Shown here in pieces: positions 22,591-34,403 of a stretch of 64,000 bases of DNA. The translations under genes were made by a program, and so were the position numbers. Origin of the DNA: Adiantum capillus-veneris. Lineage: Eukaryota; Streptophyta; Polypodiopsida; Polypodiales; Pteridaceae. The DNA lies in contig CM043944.1 of NCBI GenBank assembly GCA_014529385.2, positions 88,566,884 to 88,630,883 on the forward strand, written 5' to 3'. Below the pieces are notes generated by a model. The model saw nothing but the letters and a program-made list of their open reading frames with translations. It was not told the DNA's origin and did no database searches. Numbering within the stretch: position 1 is the stretch's first letter; every line of letters begins with the position of its first letter.

Positions 22591-24118
22591 CCTCTATATC
22601 TCGGTCCTCCTCCAAAATTGAAATTTCCTCTAAATGATGGTCCCCCTTGATTGAAATGTGGTCTCCACCCAGGATACGGTTGTTGCCTTTGCCAACCTTG
22701 ATTGTTGAACATCCTCTGCCTTCCTATTGTCTCTGGAAACACCCCATGAGTTTGAGGTCCTTGTTGCTGTATCTTCTGTTGAATCCTTTCTGGTACAACA
22801 CCCCTGAAATTTGGATTAAACCAACATTCCTTTGTCCAATGCCCATCCTTAACACAAATTTCACAATGAGGGATTTTGATTCCACAACTTTCTGCACTCC
22901 CAACTTCTTCAATTGATTTTCCACCAATTTTTCCACTCTATCATCTTTCCCTTTATCCTTAGACTTTTTCTTCAACTTCTTCTTGCTTTTCTTCTTCTTA
23001 TCATCATCTCCTTCTGAATCCGAATCATCACTAGAATCCTCTTCACTATCAAAATCTGTTTTCGTATCTATCAGTTTTCGAATCCAAATCGATGTCCGAA
23101 TCCGAATCATCTCACCTCTTCTTTTTCTTTAACCTGCTTTTCTTCTTTTCTTTACCTGACCTCTTGGCTGCTTTCCCATGAGAGACCCCAAACCTTTTTT
23201 CTGCTCTTTGAGCTATTTCCGCTAATGCTTGTAATCCACCCGCAACATCAACTCTAGCAACAACATTCTTCAATTCCTTACTTAATCCATTCAAAAAATA
23301 CCCAGTAAGAATTTCATCAGTTGGTCTTTCTTGAGCAGTCAACCTTCTCACATATTGTTTAAACTTTTGTGCATAATCCTCAACAAACATTTTTCTTTGT
23401 TTCACTTCCCTAAGCTTGGTCAACACATCATGTGGAGTCTTTTCCCTTTTGAACCTATTCAGAAATGCTGCTTTCAAACCATCATAATCAGTAAAATGAC
23501 CAGCTGGAAAATTACTGAACCATTGCATAGCCTTCCCATCCAATGTAGTCTCAAATTGGCGCATCTTAGCCTGGGCATCGAACACTCCGGCAAATCCTCT
23601 CTCTTGCCATCTTGTCTCGTATTGAGATATGTGGCAATTGGGGTCTTCCTTCGACTTTCCGGAAAAGGTCCGGAATTTGATGCTCATATCCTGCCTAGCC
23701 GTCGCCATATTTGTAAGTCCGCTTGGTTGTACAAGATTTCTTGCACTCGTACTTCCCAACGGATCAAATGCATGCTGAAAAATTACAACCGCCAACAGCC
23801 GCGAAAATATATCTTGTTCTTCATTCGCTACTTCTTCTTCCCACCTATCACTCAAATAATCCTCTACGCCATCCAAATCTTCCATAGTATCATCTGAATC
23901 CTCCCCTATAGAAACTCGATGCATCCCACTATAATCCAAACTTCCCTGCAATTCCGAACTCTGACCATCTCGCCCATAAAACTGCCAAAACCGCCTAGCA
24001 ACTGACCTTGTCCAATACGGGAATGTATCCTCTTCTGCTTCCTCCAGAGTGCAACCAACCGCCCATACCAACTCGCACTATTCTGAACATCCTCCCTCCA
24101 TTCAACTAAACCTCTCAC
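22545..24118 (-). pseudogene. Tat/Athila-like gag with zinc knuckle
   Basis: The retrotransposon gag domain is at 23190-23690 (FRTFSGKSKEDPNCHISQYE, DGKAMQWFSNFPAGHFTDYD, LKAAFLNRFKREKTPHDVLT, YAQKFKQYVRRLTAQERPTD). A Lys/Asp/Ser-rich charged region follows at about 22930-23100. A CEICVKDGHWTKEC zinc knuckle is read at about 22830-22870, and a Gly/Arg/Asn-rich tail runs to 22545. Frame changes occur near 23110 and 22750. No leader, PBS or LTR is visible upstream: at about 24128 the sequence passes abruptly into Copia gag of the opposite orientation. Confidence 0.88.
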
Positions 24119-24129
24119 CGCTTCAACAC

Positions 24130-27100
24130 TCCACTTGCAAAAAGGATATGGCTAGCAATAAGGTTTTCATGATGCGAAAACTTTTCAACCTTCGTATGAA
24201 GGAGTCAGCTAGCGTTGCCAACTATAGCAATGATTTTGATTCTCTTTTTGCCTAGATTCATACACAATGTATGACCATTGATGATGAGATGAAAGCAATC
24301 TTTTTTCTTTGTTTGTTGCCACCCTCTTTGGGATATCTTTTGCACAGCTATTAGTAACTTTGCTCCTAATGGTACATTAAAATACGATAATGTTACTATT
24401 GCACTTTTGTTAGAGGAGATACATCAGAAGACCATGACTAGCTTGCATTATGGCAAAGCTCATTATGTACAAAGGGATGATAAGCAATGTAAGGGACATT
24501 CTTCACAACGTGAGTCTAAGAAAGAGGGCAATAGAGATGTATCAAAGGGTAGATCAAAGTCTAGTGTTTGCCGCAATGTTCAATGCCATTATTGTCATAA
24601 TTTTGGTCACATAAAGAAGGATTTTTATGCTTGGAAGCGTGACAAAGAGAAGGGAAAAGGTAAAGGCAAAGATCATGATGATAAAGAGGAGAAAACAAAG
24701 AGTTCGGTTAAGATTGAAGAACTGAACATAGTTCAAGATGACAGTGATACGCAAGACATTAATATGTTAACTAAAAATAATGATGTCTTTTATGATGCAC
24801 AGGAACTCTATCTTTGCAGAGTTCTATGCCAACTGAACTCCTTGTTAGTGGTGAAGTATCCCATACATGAATTCTTGATTTGGGTGCTTCATTGAATGTC
24901 ACACCTCATAGGCATTGGTTTACTACATACGAGAAAACCATTGGCTCTGTTACACTTGGGGATAGTTTCTCTTGTGACATTGTTGGTGTAAATGATATTG
25001 CCATGGCTATGAAAAATGGGGTGAAGTTTATCATCCATAATGTGCGTCATGTTCTAGTCTTGACACACAATCTGATTTTGGTTGGACGTCTTGATGACTT
25101 GGGTTACAAAGTTACTTTTCATCAGCAATCTTGGCGTGTTGCGAAGGGTCATCTTATTATATCCCATGGTTCTAAAGTTGGTTCACTTTATCCTCTTAAT
25201 GCATGATAAAAAAAGTGTTCTTTCTATAACCGAGCCCAATCGTTGCTTTGTGGCATAGTTGCTTAGGACATATGTCAAAGAAGGGAATGGAGACACTCTC
25301 GTTTGGGCTACTTACCGTCTTTGTCATTTTTTTATTTTCCCTTTTGTGAGCACTGTCAATATGGAAAGGAAACACGGACACATCGTACACATTCTTTTGA
25401 CAAAGAAAGAAAACCCTTAGAGCTTGTGCATAGTGATTTATATGGGCCTATGCCTTCTAAATCCCATGGTGGTGCATCCTATTATGTTACATTCATTGAC
25501 AATGCAACATGGCATGTTTGGGTCTACACCATGAAGTCTAAATATGAGACCTTCTCTTGCTTCAAAAAGTTCTTATCTAGTGTTTAAACTCAATTTGAAC
25601 ATAAGTTGAAAGCTTTGCGCTCAAACAATGGTGTTGTGAAATAAATAAATAGGACCATCCAAGAGTGGATTATGTCTATGCTATCACATGCTAATTTACC
25701 GCAAGCATTTTGGGATGAAGCAGTATACACAGTCGTGTACTTGATCAATAAATCACCACATGCTTCATTTCAATTTTGTGTACCTTTGAAGTTATGGTCA
25801 GGACATAAATTGTCTTATGAAAAGCTCCACACGTTTGGCTTTGAAGCTTATGCACATGTACCCAAGGAGTTGCGTGCTAAGCTAGATCCTAAGTCCAGGA
25901 AATGCATCTTCATTGGCTATGGTATATATGGTCAATTTGCCTATTATTTATGGGATTCAAAAAGTTGATCAATGATCCGTAGCAGTGATGTTGTCTTTAA
26001 TGAGACTAAGATGCATAATAGACAATCAGTGAAAGAGGTTGAATTCCAAAAAGTGACGTTTTCCAATGTATCACCTCAGTTCTAGACAGCTCTCAAGCCA
26101 TTTACTACACAGGCTAGTATGAAATCTAATCAGCCGCACGGAGATCTCAAAAAGTCTCACATCCTCCAGAACGTTTTGTTCTAGGCGTGGATTTTGTTTT
26201 TTTGACAAATAGTTGTGAGCCTTCTTGTTACAAAGAGGCTATGCTAGCCAATGATAAGGTTCAGTGGGAACATGCTATGAAGAGGGAGCTATCCATTATT
26301 ACAAAAAACAAAACATGGGAACTTGTTTCGTTCCCAAAAGGTAGGAAAGCACTACCTTGTAAATGGGTTTACAAGAAGAAGATTGACAATTACAAAGCTC
26401 GTTTAGTGGCCAAAGGTTTCAAGCAAGAATATGGTATCAATTTCCAGGAAATCTTTTCTCTAGTGTTCAAGATGGCCACACTGAGAATGTTGCTTGCTTT
26501 GGTTTCCCCACCGAAGATATGGAGCTTGATCAAATGGATGTCATTACATCTTTCTTACATGGTGATCTCGAGGAAGAGATTTATATGTAGCAACCTGAAG
26601 GTTTTGTCCTAAAGGGAAAGAAACATCTAGTTTGTGAGCTTTTGAAAAGTCTCTATGGCTTGAATCAATCATCGAGACAATCGTATCAAAAGTTTGATGC
26701 ATTTATGCGTTCCCTAGGCTATAAGTCTAGTATTGAGGATCCATATCTTTGCGTGAAAAGACAACCCAATGGTGCTTATAAGTTATCCTTTATGTAGATG
26801 ACATGCTTATTGCTGGTCATTCCAAGAAGGACATTCTCACTTGAAAAACAAGCTGAACATTCAATTTGACATGAAAGATTTGGGTGAAGTCAATCACATT
26901 TTGTGTATGCACATTACTCATGACCGTAAGAAGAGGTTCTTGTACCTTTCTCAAAAGGAGTATGTGCATAAGGTTCTTGATCGTTTCCACATGCAGAAGG
27001 GGAAGTCTTTGAGTACTCTATTCCCTGCATATTTGAAAATTAGCAAGAACAACTATCCCAAATCTGCTGAGGAAAAAACGGTGATCCTAAGGTTCCTTAT

Positions 27101-27738
27101 GCTTCAGCTTGTGGTAGTCTCATGTATGCCATGGTGGTTACAAGACCTGACATTGCACATGCAGTGGGAGTTGTCAGCAAATTTATGTCTAACCCTAGTG
27201 GTAAAAAGAATTGGGATGTTGTCAAGTCGATTCTCAGATACTTAAGTGGCACTGTAGATAGACAATTATGCTATAGTCGTGGAGAGTCATCCATTCAGGG
27301 ATTTGTAGATAGTGATTATGCAGGCTGTGTTGAATTCATAAATCAACAATAGGTTGGATTTACACATTTGCTGGTTCTGCTATTTCTTGGAGATTCGTTC
27401 TTCAAGACTGTACATCCATTTCTACCATAGAGGCAGAGTATATTGCATTGAGTGAGGCATGCAAAGAAGCTATTTGGCTTGCTCGCCTAGTGAAAGATCT
27501 TGGATTGGAGCATTATACACCTGTTCTTCATTGTGACAGTCAGAGTGTTATTGCCTTGGCTAACAATCCAGTGTTTCATTCCAGAACGAAACACATTGAT
27601 GTGCATTATCACTTCACTCGTGAATGCCTGGAAAACAAGAGCCTTAATTTAGTGAAGACTCCTGCGTCAGAGAACACAACGGATGCCCTCACTAAAAGTC
27701 TCTCCAGCCACATTAGTTTCAACACTATCATGAGTTGA
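24130..27738 (+). pseudogene. Decayed Copia gag-pol, 5' truncated
   Basis: The fragment starts within gag (SNKVFMMRKLFNLRMKESAS, identical in position to 52000 of the copy at 51730). The zinc knuckle CHYCHNFGHIKKDFYA has lost its last Cys. The protease reads DLGAS where DSGAS is expected. The integrase has HSDLYGPMPS, but the second catalytic Asp is Asn (LRSNNG) and about 40 residues, including the third motif, are deleted at about 25640. RT retains CKWVYKKK, ARLVAKGFKQEYG and YVDDMLIAGH near 26790. RNase H is at 27270-27720 (CDSQSVIALANNPVFHSRTK). Stops and frameshifts are frequent, so it is inactive. Confidence 0.9.
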
Positions 27739-27793
27739 AGGGCATTGGGTGAAGCATGGTTCTTTTCCATTCTTATGGTCTCCCACATTGGAC

Positions 27794-27975
27794 ATCAAGT
27801 GGGAGAATGTTAGGTTTAATGGCCATGTGGACGACCGCCAATCACTAACTGCTACTAACCCTAAGTGTACGCTATACACTTGTGTGAGCCACTAACACAA
27901 AGTAGAGTGTGTATTGTGCCTAAGTGCATAAGGTAGAGAAGAAAGAAAGGGGGCACACAGTGTGTGTCGGCTCTC
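27794..27975 (+). repeat. Polypurine tract and start of the 3' LTR of the decayed Copia element
   Basis: AAGTGGGAGAA precedes TGTTAGGTTTAATGGCCATG at 27808. The next 160 bases align closely with 50669-50833 (AGAGAAGAAAGAAAGGGGGC is shared exactly), which shows both are LTR starts of one family. Similarity stops abruptly at GTCGGCT (about 27971). Confidence 0.8.
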
Positions 27976-28049
27976 CCCCTCCAACCTGTGTGTGGGTGGC
28001 TGGTGGTGTGTGTGTGACTATGTATGCGTATTTATATTCCTCGTCCACT

Positions 28050-29930
28050 ATGCTCCCAGATCCTCTCCTTCAGTATTTACGGTCATTGGATTGAGACGTT
28101 GATTCTCTCTTGTTATGGTTGAATTTGCTCCCACATTGACTTGGACAAGGATTGGTGCTCTTGCATCTACTTTGCAAGAACGAGATTTGCGTATGCTTGC
28201 AGTGGCTACAAGTAGACTTATGGTATGCACTATTTTTTATCAACAAATATTTCGATCATGAGTCTACTACAAATAGTTTATAGGTAGCCATTAGTTACAC
28301 GTTCCATGTTCTTTTAGCTATTGACACTTGCATGAGTGTGACAATTGCAAAGCACATTGTGGATACACTATTGCGAAAGATTTGATGCATTGATATGCTT
28401 GAGCACTGCGACTATTGGTGAGACCTTTTGAGAGTGTTTCTCCCCACAAGGAGCTCCTTTTGTCAAAGGTTTGGTGCATTTATCTTCGGCATTGGTTTAT
28501 GCACATTTCCCTTGTACATGCTATAGAGCCATAGCTTCACTTATGACAGTTAATATGTGTCACAGTTCTAAGTCCATGACGATGACTTGAGAAAATGGTC
28601 TCGTTTATGTGGACACTTGAGATGTTGGGAACATGGTATAGGGCACATTAGACGTCGTTGCTTTAGATGTGTGAGGTAGCAATGCAAAAGTATGTGTGAT
28701 GCAAAGATGATTTTGACATAGACTAGAGAGGTGGCTTCATATGCTAGTGATGGTGATGTCACATTTACCTCTTGTGTTTTCCTTGATTTTATGTTTTACA
28801 GAGGTGTCACTTGCTCTCAACAGCGTCTAATTGATCCTCATATGAGTATATGGTGTTCCACGTCACATCATGTTGTGAGGGTCTAGAACTTTTGGTAATG
28901 GGAGCCTTAGTCATGTGCATCTAGTTGACAAATCAGCATATGTCATAGAGCGTGTAGGAGATATATCATTTTTCATCACCTTGTGGTGCATCTTATATGC
29001 TACAACATGCACGTTATGTTATTGAGATTTCACAGAGTTCGATCTCGGTGAGACAGTGGATGTTAGGTATTGCTTAGAGAGCGGTTCTTCCAAATGCATT
29101 ATGGTTGGCTAGTCAATTTACGAGGGAGCCAAGATTGGCTTGGCATACCTTATGCATGTATCTAAGGTGCATATGACATAGAGCATGTAGGAGATATATC
29201 ATTTGTCATTACCCATTATATGCTATGACATGTGTGTTATGTTCTTGAGGTTTCACAGAGTTTGATCTCAATGAGACAATGGATGTTAGGTATTTCTTAG
29301 AGAGCAGTTCTTCTAGATGCATTATGTTTGGCTAGTCATTTTGTAAGAGGATCCAAGATTGGCTTGGTCTACCCTATGCATGTATCTGAGGTGCAAGACA
29401 GCATAGTCTCAATTTCATTACAATCATGTAGCAAAAGTGTTGGCAGATGAGCTCTAGAGTGTTGTGCATGACATGTCTATAGATGCAGAGTTAGAGCGGT
29501 CATGTTCTAGCGAGACATAGCGAGATGCCTCCTACCATGCCCTTATGGAAGATGAGGGAGTGAAAACTATCATAGAGTCAAGATTGATGTGTCCATGTGT
29601 GACTAGTTCTAGTGTGGTGATTCAATGAGCATTGAGATACCTATTGTAGATAGATTGGTGGAGGTCACATGGCATTGATATGATTTCCATGGATACGTTG
29701 ACAAAGATTGCGCATTTGTCATCAGCCTTTGGGACTCTCATGTATGAACTCTTAGTGTCGAGACCCAACATAGCAGTTGCAATGGGAGCGGTTGCAGTTG
29801 GGGTTGTCAAGCAAGCAATGATTGACAATAGCATGATGCATAATGGAGTAGTATGATTCATTAAAGGATACCTGCAATATATGCATGTTGATTCTAGCTG
29901 GGATATACTCTTTTACACACCGCTAGAGCC
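28050..29930 (+). pseudogene. Highly decayed Copia fragment (gag knuckle, protease, RT end)
   Basis: There is no long frame, but pieces fall in Copia order. RCWEHGIGHIRRRC at about 28620-28665 is a zinc knuckle with its second Cys replaced by His. An LIDPHMS-like protease start lies near 28830. GTLMYELLVSRPNIAVAMG lies near 29730-29790, followed by FIKGYLQYM, as at the RT/RNase H boundary. It may be an insertion splitting the neighbouring LTR. Confidence 0.45.
28935..29395 (+). repeat. Diverged tandem duplication, unit about 230 bp
   Basis: Segments beginning CATAGAGCGTGTAGGAG (about 28942) and CATAGAGCATGTAGGAG (about 29177) run in parallel through TTTCACAGAGTT, GACAGTGGATGTTAGG and CCAAGATTGGCTTGG to ATGCATGTATCTRAGGTG. 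They differ by roughly one base in eight and by a short indel. Confidence 0.8.
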
Positions 29931-29934
29931 TTTA

Positions 29935-30174
29935 CAACTAAATGCATCAGCTTTGAGAGAGCCAGTGGACATAGGTTGAGACAAGATTCCTCCCTATACT
30001 TCTTATACATACTAATAGGTCTTATGGTAATACCACTTATTAGCACACTCAACTTTAAGCAGGAGATTGTTGGAGTAAAGGCGGTGTGCCTCTTACCCGG
30101 ATCAATAAACATGCCAGAGGCATCTAATCGCCCATCAATTGTACACACCTTATTCTTTATTAGATAGAAGAATA

Positions 30175-30244
<70 letters not shown>
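29935..30244 (+). repeat. Probable remainder of the interrupted Copia LTR
   Basis: ACATAGGTTGAGA, CATACTAATAGG, AARGCGGTGTGCCTC and CTTATTCTTTA...AGAATAAG fall in the same order as at 50981-51180 in the other LTR of this family. This suggests that 27808-27971 and this segment are one LTR split by about 1.96 kb. Confidence 0.45.
30179..30244 (+). repeat. (CT)n microsatellite
   Basis: An uninterrupted CT run of about 66 bases. Confidence 0.97.
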
Positions 30245-30247
<3 letters not shown>

Positions 30248-30840
30248 CAAAGGCTTGTAAGCTTCTAGATTTGTTGTTACCATACACACTATTGTAGCCA
30301 TTCGACTAAGCTTCCACTCCCTTTGATATGAGACAAGGCGTTGGAGCAATGGAGAAGAGTCAAACCCATTGTGCACATTATGCTCACTATAAGTTTGAGA
30401 GTCTGAGTACCACACACTACTAGAGTGCTCAGCTTTTGGTCACGTCTGAACTTGCTTCCCTCAATTTTTTAGCCATGACTTAGACCTACACTTTCCTCTC
30501 CCAACCACAATGTGGGATCTCCATTGCGACTCATCACCACAATTTTGGAGCATCAAGAGTCACTCATTAGCCACACACATACTACATCACGCATAACTTT
30601 GGTCCCATATGTCATATTTGACCTCCAAGGACGATAATAAAATCTATCTATCTCATTGTATCCACCCTTGATTTCACTCACTCCCTTGATCTCACTATCA
30701 TGTCATCTATCCATTACATACCTTTATTGTTGTCTCCCTCGTTTAGCCTCCACATGCCATTTTAGCCTTTTTCTTTTCTCTCTCTCCCTCCTTTGACCTC
30801 CACATGTCATTTTTACCAGCTTCTTTTCTCTCTCACACCC
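30245..30840. other. No gene recognised
   Basis: AT-rich to neutral sequence without a convincing frame. A short imperfect repeat (CCTCCACATGCCATTTTAGCC, then CCTCCACATGTCATTTTTACC) lies near 30747-30820. Confidence 0.5.
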
Positions 30841-30841
30841 A

Positions 30842-30872
30842 TTCCCTCCCTCCCTCCCTCCCTCCCTCGCAT

Positions 30873-30931
<59 letters not shown>

Positions 30932-31322
30932 ACCATGGACATAGAGAGAGAGAGGAGAGAGAGACTATACTAAAGGCAATATGTATGTATATATCTATAT
31001 ATGTATACATATATACATACATATATATGTGTGTATATATATACACCCATATATATGCACGCACACACACATATATATATTACACACACACACATGCATG
31101 CATGTATGTGTATATATACATGTATGTCCGTGTGTGTATTCGCTACTTTCCCATTGGTAATATCACTAATGGGGAAATCTGGTGAAGGGAGATCGGAGTG
31201 GGGGGGGATATGGGGTGGGAGGGGGCCAAAGAGAGAGAGGGTAGTGGACAATAGGGGGACACACACACACAGAGATAAGGTGGGAGGGAGCAAAGTGCAA
31301 AAGAGATTGGGTGTGTGTGTGT

Positions 31323-31412
<90 letters not shown>
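30842..31412. repeat. Compound microsatellite cluster
   Basis: In order: (CCCT)n at 30842-30868, (CT)n at 30876-30930, a GA-rich stretch, alternating TA/TG/CA steps at 30980-31140, a CA tract at 31259-31270, (GT)n at about 31311-31398 and (GA)n at 31399-31412. All frames across it are repeat artefacts. Confidence 0.95.
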
Positions 31413-31414
<2 letters not shown>

Positions 31415-31607
31415 ATGAGAGAGAATTGATACAAAGTGTGGATGGATAGTTTAACCCCAAAAAAAACCTAATTAAAAAATTTGGGAATTTTTTAAAACTC
31501 TCAACAATTCGTTGGTGATTACACTAAAATTTGTAAAATTTTGCTGATTTTTTATAAGGCTAGTTCAAAATCTTTCCAAGATTTTGTAATTTTAACTGAT
31601 TATAAAT

Positions 31608-31617
31608 ACATCAAAAC
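31608..31617 (+). other. SINE target-site duplication, left copy
   Basis: ACATCAAAAC, repeated exactly at 31994-32003. Confidence 0.92.
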
Positions 31618-31993
31618 ATCCCCAAAGGGTTGGTCTAACGGTAAGGCTTTGGCCTCTCAACCTACAGGTTGTGGGTTCAAATCCCCCGCTGGGTCACACT
31701 CTAAAAGGACACCTTGTGCTCACGTAGTGTTCATGTTGCTAGGGCCCTTTCCCTTGGACACTTGAGTGCATCCTCCTCCTGGGATGGGTCATCCGAGGAG
31801 GAGGTTCCTAGCGGGCTGCTATGAGTTCTCCCTATCATTCCTAGCATGTGGTGCATCAATTATGTGGCCATGGTGATGCCTATACGGGTTGTTGCCTAAT
31901 GGTACACAACCCTTGCCCGACCATGTAACATGGCTAATATTTGGAAGGGATAAGCATCTCCCCATGTGGGCCCTCTCATGTGTCAAAAAGAAA
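31618..31993 (+). mobile_element. tRNA-derived SINE with 10 bp target-site duplications
   Basis: The body begins with a tRNA-related region. An A box (TGGTCTAACGG, about 31632-31642) and a B box (GGTTCAAATCC, about 31674-31684) are correctly spaced for RNA polymerase III. A non-tRNA tail follows and ends in an A-rich segment (AAAAAGAAA). ACATCAAAAC occurs immediately before (31608-31617) and immediately after (31994-32003), a perfect target-site duplication. At about 376 bp it is within the range of plant SINEs. It has no protein and would depend on LINE reverse transcriptase, perhaps of the kind at 46650-50341. Confidence 0.92.
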
Positions 31994-32003
31994 ACATCAA
32001 AAC

Positions 32004-33934
32004 TTGATTTTTTACAAACATTGTGCCGGTGTGTGTGTGTGTGTGTGTGTGTGTAGCTATTTTACCATAAATAATAAGACATAATTGAACTTTTTACATT
32101 CAAAAGCTATTTGGCTTTGGAAAAACAAAAAGATAAGTACAAAAACAACTCAGTCTTAGAATTACTTTTGTATAATGTTTGTAAGAATGAGGTCTCATTC
32201 CAGTATACAAATAACATATGAACTTTTTAAATAGTAAGTGAGTGTGTAATCCAGTGTAGGACAGCTTGCCAAAGCCAAAAAAAAAAACTTCCAAGATAAG
32301 ATAGAGTCCTTACCTACATCCATCCAAACAAGACAACAATTCAATTAACCTTGGATGTGTTTTATAGGTATCAATGGACTAAACCAGTTGTTATCCATGT
32401 CCATCTTACAAACTTTTTTTTTGAAAACCTTTTCAAGCTTAGTCCATAGATTTTAAGAAAAGATAGTATCACTTCTGTTTTTTTCTTAAACAATCCTAAA
32501 GTAAAAAGAATATTATTTTGATTAGAAGGCCATCACCCCTTCTAATCCAAGTGTCTGAATCCATCCCCTTTTTCAAGAAATTCTTTAGTTTATCAATTTA
32601 TAAAAACCCAATCAAATGAAGTTTATATGAGAAGTTTTTCAAAATGTCCATTTAAAGTTCTCATAGAATAACAAGCTCAAGAAAAAAAAATCGAGGTCAG
32701 ACGTCCATTATGGTAGAATGGACTCTGAATTATCCACTATCACTTAATCATATTTCTCTTTTTTAGCCAACCAAGTAACACGGAACCTAGATAAAAAACC
32801 AGGTTATGAGTCGAACCACAAAGTTTTTGAAAAAATATATTTCATGCTTTACCGTGTTAGTTTCACCTCAGCACTCAAAGCTTATGAAAGGAGCACATCC
32901 GTCCAAGTGAATACATCCTAACTGAATAGAGTGCAGACCAAGTACTGCAATGGTATGCAATAGGTTCCAACACCTCAAGTCATTCAAAATTATTGCGCAG
33001 CTGGTGGACAGAGAGCATCACCACCAGCCAACCGCCTATGTGTTAATAGGCAGTGCAATGTATAGCTTATCCCAATCAATAAAGTAGTACGTACAGCAAG
33101 ATGGTGCAACCGGGCTCAATCCCCTCTAAGAACCAGTGCGTAGTAGGATAGAAAACACCACCCCCTCAAGTATGTACATATACCCAACAGGTCTACAAAG
33201 TCTATGTGCTAAAAATCATCCATAACCCCCATAATGTGTCAGATTACCATTGAAAAAGATTTGCCAAGAAAAGTAATGCAATAGCAAGCCCCAAAACAAA
33301 CCATTTTTAATGTAGAGTAGTCACCCAATCAAACCAATTTGTTTATAGAAAATTAACAAACGGCTAGCAGATGGTAAACCATACCCGAAACATCATAAGA
33401 AAATTTGAGACCAGTAACTAAGTGAAACAAGAAACAGTATTAATACACAACATTCTGATGCCCATTAAGCCACCAAGGTAGGCTTGGTTACTGTCAACAG
33501 AGTAAAGTCAGGCTCAGTAGAGCGGCAGCAAAAAAGCTCGCTTTCAAAAGCCAATGTAAACCTCATGCTATTAGAAAACAATGAATAAGAATGGCAGCTA
33601 TTGGTACCCAAAACACCTTTATCTCTTACAGTAATCACGAAGTACAACAATCACCTAAGACCCAGTGGGAGGAAAAAACCATGCCAAAATAGCATTTATC
33701 ATATATACTCACCATCCATGGAGGATCATAACCAGGTTTAGAGCGAAAACCTCATGTACAATATCAAACACTATCTACAGCAGTATTAACAAAGTAAAAA
33801 ATGCCCCTTTTAAAAAACTTGCAAAGAAATATGCATGGGCAGAGTGGCCAACTTGAGTGACAGTTGTAGCGAGCTCCATGCTTCAATGTAAAACAAAACG
33901 CAAATCTGTCTAAGCAGAACAACAAACAAAGCTA
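32004..33934 (-). other. Unassigned region, possibly transcribed on the minus strand
   Basis: No protein could be recognised. On the minus strand, downstream of a TATA-like box, there are a textbook splice donor (ATG|GTGAGTAT, about 33718) and plausible acceptors (TTTTCTAATAG near 33575, TCTGTTGACAG near 33498). The intervening candidate exons have no convincing coding frame, so a non-coding transcript or a gene with small exons are both possible. A GT tract of 24 bases lies at 32031-32054. Confidence 0.3.
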
Positions 33935-34090
33935 AGTGAGGGGCAGAGAAGCACCCTCACCTCTTTATATAGAGGAGGGAGGTGGGCCGCTAAATCCTAG
34001 CAATGAGCAGAATCGGCATGAGTGGAATGACTCCCTTCTGAGACAACGAGGCCGCCTACGTTTGCAGAGAGAAAACCCTAGCGCTTTCAC
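33935..34090 (-). promoter_or_regulatory. Candidate RNA polymerase II promoter
   Basis: Read on the minus strand, GCGCTAGGGTTTTC (telo-box complement, about 34070-34083) is followed by GCGGCCCACC and then CCTCTATATAAAGAGG, with TATATAAA at about 33964-33971. A start site would be expected near 33935. Telo-box, GGCCCA and TATA together are typical of plant housekeeping promoters. Confidence 0.45.
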
Positions 34091-34274
34091 TATAGGTTTT
34101 TTGTTGTAGGGTAGTAGACCACTTAAGAAACAAATCCGTATAGGGTAGTAAACCACTTAAGAAAAAAATTTGTATTTGCCAGTATTATAGATGGGCCAAG
34201 TCCCATGGTGTGGACCTTATTGAAGTGAAGCTTTAGGAGTTAATAAATAAATAAGCTAGGAGCTCTTAAGTACC

Positions 34275-34403
<129 letters not shown>

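Noticed and set aside
31632-31700. A genuine tRNA gene
   Set aside because: A and B boxes are present, but the sequence does not close into a full cloverleaf as read. It continues into a 300 bp tail with flanking target duplications, which is a SINE.
32000-33900. C/D-box snoRNAs in the presumed intron
   Set aside because: Several near matches to C and D boxes were seen on the minus strand, but none has both boxes plus a terminal stem. The evidence is too weak to list.
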